Assembly: GCA_000432015.1 (NCBI GenBank)
Contig: HF985449.1
Location: forward strand, 1 to 8,020
Length of the DNA: 8,020 nucleotides
From: Clostridium sp. CAG:1024
GTDB taxonomy: Bacteria; Bacillota; Clostridia; Christensenellales; CAG-138
Direction of reading: 5' to 3'
The notes below the pieces were generated by a model that did not search any database, had not been told where the DNA came from, and was given only the letters and a program-made list of their open reading frames with translations. Made by a program: the position numbers and the translations under genes. Positions 4,616-8,020 of this stretch are shown one piece after another. Within the stretch, counting starts at the first letter, position 1. Every line of letters starts with the position of its first letter.

Positions 4616-6265
4616 TTATTGCGGTCTGCGGCGCTGCTGCGTCGCCGTGCCGCTTCCGCTGCGCGTCCTTCCCGCATCTCCGGCGCTCCGGCGCGGTCTT
4701 GCGCCCTCTCCCGCCTCCATGCGTTGCGTCTGCTGCTGTGCGGGCCTGCGCTGCGCCTGTCCTTGCCGCGCGGCCTGTTGACGCTGCATCTGCGCTCTGC
4801 GGCGCTGCTGGCGAAGTCTCTTTTGTTTCCGTTTTCTTGCGGAAACGAGCGCCGAAATCACCGCAATGACGACCAGCAATCCCAGCAGAATCAAAACCGT
4901 CAGCAGTAAGGGGCTCATGCCCTTGTGCTTTGCCGCATCCCCCGCAGTCGGTTCCGTCAAAAGGCTCGCCGTCGCCGCGGCATCCGGCTGTCCGTCGCCA
5001 TCCGCATCCGGATCCGCGGGCGCTGCAAGAACCGCGACTTCCAAAACATCCTTCGGCGCGGACAGATCCGTTGAAAAGATCTCTTTGCCGTTATAGCTGT
5101 AGGTCACGGTACCGAGGTACTGCCCCTGGCGGATCGGCGCGGAAAGCGAATCCGTCCACTCGACGTTCGCCGTGATGCCCGCCGGATCGGTCTTGAGTTT
5201 TTCAAGCTCCGACGTGAGTACACGCATTGTCAGCCCCGATGGATTCACCGTAATCTCAAGCTGCCCGTTCTCGTTCAGATCCTCCGGACGGCCGCGCTCG
5301 ACCGTGCAGAAAAACGTGCTTTGCAGACTGAGCTGATCGCCCGTCACGGTCGTGTACACGTTTTGGAACAAATCTTCGAAAATCCCCTTCGCCGTTGTGA
5401 AGCGTTGGAGCTGGTCGCCCTTTGTCTCAATGGAATCCCCGTAGAGGCACACGATAGCGCGCGCGCCGTCCTGCTCCGCAGCCGCGATGAGGCACGAGCC
5501 CGCTTTTGTCGTGAGTCCCGTTTTCACGCCGATGCAGTACGGATACGGGTAAGAGGCATATTGCGGGGCGTCCTCCGCCGTGAGCAGAAGGTTGGAATTG
5601 ACAAGTTTCAGCTCCGTTGTGCGCACGTCGTTTGCAGGGACGTTGTACACCGCCGTTTTGACGATCTCGGCAAACGTCGGATTATTCAGCGCGTAAGCGG
5701 TGAGTTTTGCCATATCGCGCGCCGTGGTGTAATGCTCGTCGTGATTGACGCCGTTCGGATTCATGAAGTGGGAGTTCGTCATGCCGAGCTCCTGCGCCTT
5801 CGCGTTCATCATGGAGACAAAGTTCTCGATGGATCCGCCGACTGCGACCGCGATAGCGTCGGCCGCCTCATTGCCGGAGACCAGCATGAGTCCATAGAGC
5901 AGATCGCGCAGCGTCAGCGTTTCACCCTGGACGAGTCCCATGAGCGAGCTGTTGGCTGTGTAGCCGTTTTTCAGCTCGTACAATCCCTTGATCTCTTCCC
6001 CGACGGTCACGTTTGCATCGAGATTGCCGTTCTCGATCGCGACGATACACGTCAGGATCTTCGTCGTACTTGCGGGGTAAAGCCGCTCGTCCGCGGCGCG
6101 TTCATAGATCGGGTTTGATGCAGCAAGGTCATTCCCGTCGATCACGATGATGTGCGGCGTGGCCACGCCGTCGTAGTTATAGTCCGCCAAAACCGCGGCA
6201 GGCGCCATGCACAAGAGCAGCACGCCCGCGAGCAGCAGGCGGACAAGGCGCAGGTTTCGTTTCAT
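4616..6265 (-). CDS. serine-type D-Ala-D-Ala carboxypeptidase (DacF/PBP5 family, S11)
   Basis: This 549-residue penicillin-binding enzyme removes the terminal D-Ala from peptidoglycan stem peptides outside the cell membrane. A signal peptide spans about 1-27 (hydrophobic core LLLAGVLLLCM, cleavage after VLA). The three catalytic motifs are present: STTK with Ser66 and Lys69, SGN at 130-132, and KTG at 248-250. A PBP5 C-terminal beta domain covers about 300-410. Then come a linker with DPDADGDGQPD (418-428), a membrane helix at about 452-475, and a tail of about 73 residues with roughly 20 Arg and 17 Gln. PBP5-family enzymes are commonly about 380-440 residues with an amphipathic C-terminal anchor, so this tail is extra. 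The start at 6265 has TTTGGAG upstream. I cannot tell which dac paralogue it is. Confidence 0.94.
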   Translation of the reverse strand: MKRNLRLVRLLLAGVLLLCMAPAAVLADYNYDGVATPHIIVIDGNDLAASNPIYERAADERLYPASTTKILTCIVAIENGNLDANVTVGEEIKGLYELKNGYTANSSLMGLVQGETLTLRDLLYGLMLVSGNEAADAIAVAVGGSIENFVSMMNAKAQELGMTNSHFMNPNGVNHDEHYTTARDMAKLTAYALNNPTFAEIVKTAVYNVPANDVRTTELKLVNSNLLLTAEDAPQYASYPYPYCIGVKTGLTTKAGSCLIAAAEQDGARAIVCLYGDSIETKGDQLQRFTTAKGIFEDLFQNVYTTVTGDQLSLQSTFFCTVERGRPEDLNENGQLEITVNPSGLTMRVLTSELEKLKTDPAGITANVEWTDSLSAPIRQGQYLGTVTYSYNGKEIFSTDLSAPKDVLEVAVLAAPADPDADGDGQPDAAATASLLTEPTAGDAAKHKGMSPLLLTVLILLGLLVVIAVISALVSARKRKQKRLRQQRRRAQMQRQQAARQGQAQRRPAQQQTQRMEAGEGARPRRSAGDAGRTRSGSGTATQQRRRPQ

Positions 6266-6300
6266 TTGCGTTCACTCCAAAGCATTCTATTCGAGCCTAC

Positions 6301-6329
6301 AGTATACCAGTCATGCGAGGATTTGTACA
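6301..6329 (-). promoter_or_regulatory. promoter of the carboxypeptidase gene
   Basis: On the minus strand TGTACA (6329-6324) and TATACT (6306-6301) are 17 bases apart. The -10 box is preceded by TGG, giving an extended -10. The predicted start is about 30 bases before the start codon. Confidence 0.65.
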
Positions 6330-6337
6330 GTTTTCGC

Positions 6338-6374
6338 TTTAAAAATCCAAAATTTTACGTTATACTATATGTAA
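6338..6374 (+). promoter_or_regulatory. rubrerythrin promoter with a possible PerR-like box
   Basis: TTTAAA (6338-6343) and TATACT (6361-6366) are 17 bases apart, followed by a GGAGG ribosome binding site at 6384-6388. The -10 box lies inside TTATACTATATGTAA (6360-6374), which matches 10 of the 14 defined positions of the PerR box TTATAATNATTATAA. Peroxide control would fit a rubrerythrin, but the match is imperfect and the region is AT-rich. Confidence 0.5.
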
Positions 6375-6397
6375 ATTCTATATGGAGGTCGATATTT

Positions 6398-6946
6398 ATG
6401 AAAAAGTTTCGCTGTCCCGTCTGCGGCTATATCTGCGAAGGCGAAAACCCGCCCGCGTTCTGCCCCCAGTGCAAAGCGCCCGGTGAGAAATTCATCGAAG
6501 TGACCGACGAAGCAAAGGTGTATGCAGCAGAACACGTTGTCGGCGTGGCCGCAGGCTGCGATCCCGAGATCGTTGCGGGTCTGCGCCAGAACTTTGAGGG
6601 CGAGTGCTCCGAAGTCGGCATGTACCTTGCCATGAGCCGCGTTGCCGAGCGCGAGGGCTACCCGGAAGTCGCGGAAGCATTCAAGCGCTACGCCTTTGAA
6701 GAGGCGGAGCACGCGGCAAAGTTCGCAGAGCTGCTTGGCGAAGTCCTGACGACCTCGACCAAGAAGAACCTCGAGCTCCGCGCGGAAGCGGAGTACGGCG
6801 CATGTCTCGGAAAGACCGAGCTTGCAAAGCTCGCCAAGGCGCAGAACCTCGACGCGATCCATGACACCGTGCACGAAATGGCCCGCGACGAGGCCCGCCA
6901 CGGCCACGGCTTTGAGGGTCTGCTGAAGCGCTACTTCGGCAAATAA
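6398..6946 (+). CDS. rbr: rubrerythrin (reverse type, N-terminal rubredoxin domain)
   Basis: This is a 182-residue non-haem iron protein that reduces hydrogen peroxide in the cytoplasm of anaerobes, with electrons passing from NAD(P)H through a rubredoxin-like centre. The N-terminal domain has CPVC (Cys6, Cys9) and CPQC (Cys22, Cys25) for one iron. The remainder, about 55-180, is a ferritin-like four-helix bundle with diiron ligands expected at Glu69, Glu102 with His105 (EAEH), Glu132, and Glu165 with His168 (EARH). In classical rubrerythrin the rubredoxin domain is C-terminal. The reversed order matches the oxygen-induced reverse rubrerythrins of clostridia, often annotated as NADH peroxidase. 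The start at 6398 has GGAGG 9 bases upstream. The longer open frame starting at 6152 overlaps the carboxypeptidase gene and is not used. It is transcribed alone and ends at a good terminator. Confidence 0.95.
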   Translation: MKKFRCPVCGYICEGENPPAFCPQCKAPGEKFIEVTDEAKVYAAEHVVGVAAGCDPEIVAGLRQNFEGECSEVGMYLAMSRVAEREGYPEVAEAFKRYAFEEAEHAAKFAELLGEVLTTSTKKNLELRAEAEYGACLGKTELAKLAKAQNLDAIHDTVHEMARDEARHGHGFEGLLKRYFGK

Positions 6947-6970
6947 TCCAGCCTAATATAAGCCTTTTTG

Positions 6971-7004
6971 AGAGGAAGCAGGAACAAAGCCGCTTCCTCT
7001 TTTT
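6971..7004 (+). terminator. rho-independent terminator of the rubrerythrin gene
   Basis: AGAGGAAGC (6971-6979) and GCTTCCTCT (6992-7000) form a perfect 9-bp stem around a 12-base loop, followed by TTTT (7001-7004). It lies about 24 bases after the TAA stop. Confidence 0.9.
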
Positions 7005-7370
7005 CGTACAAGATCTGTGAAGCGGAAAAGCGCGGAAATTTACATTATCATTGGGCTGTACCCGAATGAAACGGATTGGAAAAGGCGCGGGACGCGCGCT
7101 CGCATACAAAGAAAGGCGCTGCTATGACTTTACGGCAGGCGCTTTTGAAGTGCCGCAAGCGCATTCTGAGACCGGGCGGCCTCTTCCGCCTTGTTTTCCC
7201 GGCGCATTCACCGTTTTGCATGCATCTTTCCGAGACGCAGCGCCGCCGCCAAGCACAGTGCAGTCCGTCAAGATCTCTTTATCGAATCAACGCTCCCTCT
7301 TTTTTTCGCTGATCCTATCATGCCGTGCAGAAGATTTCAGCCGCTGAGCCCCGTCTCCCGTATACGATGG
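7005..7370 (+). other. intergenic stretch with a possible decayed gene fragment
   Basis: No convincing gene is present between the rubrerythrin terminator and the deoC promoter. One plus-strand frame (7076-7312, TTG start, 78 codons) contains MTLRQALLKCRKRILRPGG followed by LFRLVFPA. This resembles the glycine-rich strand-turn region after the NPPY motif in tRNA1(Val) N6-adenine methyltransferases (TrmN6-like). The motif I region and the NPPY motif are absent, the downstream sequence loses the pattern, and no good ribosome binding site precedes it. A T run at about 7308-7315 has no clear hairpin before it. The other frames here show nothing recognisable. Confidence 0.3.
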
Positions 7371-7399
7371 TTGAAAGCCCCGGTCCGCTATGGTACAAT
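7371..7399 (+). promoter_or_regulatory. promoter of deoC
   Basis: TTGAAA (7371-7376) and TACAAT (7394-7399) are 17 bases apart, and TGG before the -10 gives an extended -10 element. The predicted start is near 7406, leaving a leader of about 55 bases before deoC. Confidence 0.8.
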
Positions 7400-7422
7400 A
7401 CAGTATGCTAAATCAAATCGTC

Positions 7423-7443
7423 CGCACGGCATCTCTCCGTGCG
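7423..7443 (+). promoter_or_regulatory. hairpin in the deoC leader
   Basis: CGCACGG (7423-7429) and CCGTGCG (7437-7443) form a 7-bp stem with a 7-base loop in the untranslated leader, ending 7 bases before the GGAGG ribosome binding site (7451-7455). No T run follows, so it is not a terminator. It may stabilise the message or affect translation. Confidence 0.45.
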
Positions 7444-7461
7444 AGATCCTGGAGGTACAGA

Positions 7462-8020
7462 ATGAACAACAGCGAACTGGCGCGCTACATTGACCATACC
7501 CTGCTCAAAGCCAACGCAACAAAGGAAGCGATCCTCGCGACCTGCGAAGAGGCGAAGGCGTACCATACGGCGTCCGTCTGCGTAAACGGCTGCTGGGCAA
7601 AGACCGTGCATGAGGCGCTCGCTGGCACAGGCATCAAAACCTGCTGCGTCGTCGGCTTCCCTCTCGGCGCAATGTCCACGGCGGCAAAAGCCTTCGAGAC
7701 CGCTGAAGCCGTAAAGGACGGCGCGGAAGAGATCGATATGGTCATCAACATCGGCTATCTCAAGGGCGGCATGACGCAGGAAGCGCAGGACGATATTGCA
7801 GCCGTGGTCAAGGCGGCGCATGCGGGCGGCGCGATCGTCAAGGTCATCATCGAGACCTGCCTGCTCACCGAAGAAGAAAAGGTTCTCGCTTGCGAGCTGT
7901 CCAAGGCGGCGGGCGCAGATTTTGTAAAGACCTCGACGGGCTTTTCCACGGCCGGCGCAACGACGCAGGACATCGCGCTCATGCGCAAGACCGTCGGTCC
8001 GGAGCTGGGCGTCAAAGCGG
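7462..8020 (+). CDS. deoC: deoxyribose-phosphate aldolase, 3' end outside the window
   Basis: The first 186 codons are present and the frame is open to the window end; the family is usually about 215-250 residues. DeoC is a class I aldolase that splits 2-deoxyribose 5-phosphate into acetaldehyde and glyceraldehyde 3-phosphate in deoxynucleoside breakdown, in the cytoplasm as a TIM barrel. YIDHTLLK (9-16) at the N-terminus is the family signature. The catalytic residues align with those of the E. coli enzyme: Asp92 in EIDMVIN (Asp102), the Schiff-base Lys127 in KVIIET (Lys167), and Lys156 in VKTSTGF (Lys201). GGAGG lies 6 bases before the ATG at 7462. The gene has its own promoter. No other nucleoside-salvage gene is visible in the window; such genes could follow downstream. 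Confidence 0.96.
   Translation, partial: MNNSELARYIDHTLLKANATKEAILATCEEAKAYHTASVCVNGCWAKTVHEALAGTGIKTCCVVGFPLGAMSTAAKAFETAEAVKDGAEEIDMVINIGYLKGGMTQEAQDDIAAVVKAAHAGGAIVKVIIETCLLTEEEKVLACELSKAAGADFVKTSTGFSTAGATTQDIALMRKTVGPELGVKA

Noticed and set aside
4366..4677. N-terminal extension of the holin-like protein (starts at 4593 or 4473)
   Set aside because: It would cross the hairpin at 4553-4590 and encode low-complexity Ala/Arg sequence, while a strong AGGAGGG sits 8 bases before the ATG at 4365.
6152..6397. Upstream part of the rubrerythrin open frame
   Set aside because: It overlaps the carboxypeptidase gene and the divergent promoter region, and the rubredoxin domain begins at the ATG at 6398 with its own GGAGG.
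7051..7347. 98-codon plus-strand open frame as a real gene
   Set aside because: It has no RBS and no recognisable domain, and its composition is that of non-coding GC-rich sequence.
7372..7388. Catabolite-repression (cre) site at the deoC promoter
   Set aside because: Only the first half, TGAAAGC, fits; the second half does not match the consensus.
1..8020. CRISPR array, insertion sequence, integrase or defence island
   Set aside because: I found no regularly spaced repeats, no transposase or recombinase motifs and no known defence domains in any gene of the window.

Overview
The window looks like a chromosomal segment of an anaerobic, Gram-positive-type bacterium of the Clostridia, possibly an Oscillospirales-like gut lineage. 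This is an inference from the GC-rich coding sequence, strong AGGAGG-type ribosome binding sites, a rubrerythrin carrying its own rubredoxin domain, a secreted D-alanyl-D-alanine carboxypeptidase and a Vat/CatB-like acetyltransferase. No species can be named from this alone.

Left part (about 1-3100). A rho-independent terminator at the left edge probably ends a plus-strand gene outside the window. Facing it is a four-gene minus-strand operon: a TetR-type repressor, a six-helix DUF998 membrane protein, a left-handed beta-helix acetyltransferase of the Vat/CatB type, and a small alpha/beta hydrolase. It has a textbook promoter (TTGACA, 17 bp, TATAAT) with an ACTAAC-N4-GTTAGT palindrome directly after the -10 box, and a strong terminator just beyond the hydrolase. 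It resembles a self-regulated module for sensing and modifying a small molecule, and is the best candidate here for something undescribed.

Middle part (about 3125-4620), all on the minus strand. It holds a half-size EamA transporter, a very compact tRNA-Thr(CGT)/tRNA-Pro(CGG) unit with its own consensus promoter and terminator and no bases between the two tRNAs, and a small phage-holin-like membrane protein with a strong RBS but no phage neighbours.

Right part (about 4616-8020). A serine-type D-Ala-D-Ala carboxypeptidase (minus strand) has a transmembrane anchor and an unusual Arg/Gln-rich tail. It is divergently transcribed from a reverse-type rubrerythrin (plus strand), and the two promoters lie back to back. 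After the rubrerythrin terminator comes a stretch of about 370 bases without a convincing gene, possibly with a decayed methyltransferase fragment. Last is deoC (deoxyribose-phosphate aldolase, plus strand), with its own promoter and cut off by the window end.

The genes form several independent transcription units rather than one pathway. I see no CRISPR array, insertion sequence, integrase or recognisable defence system.
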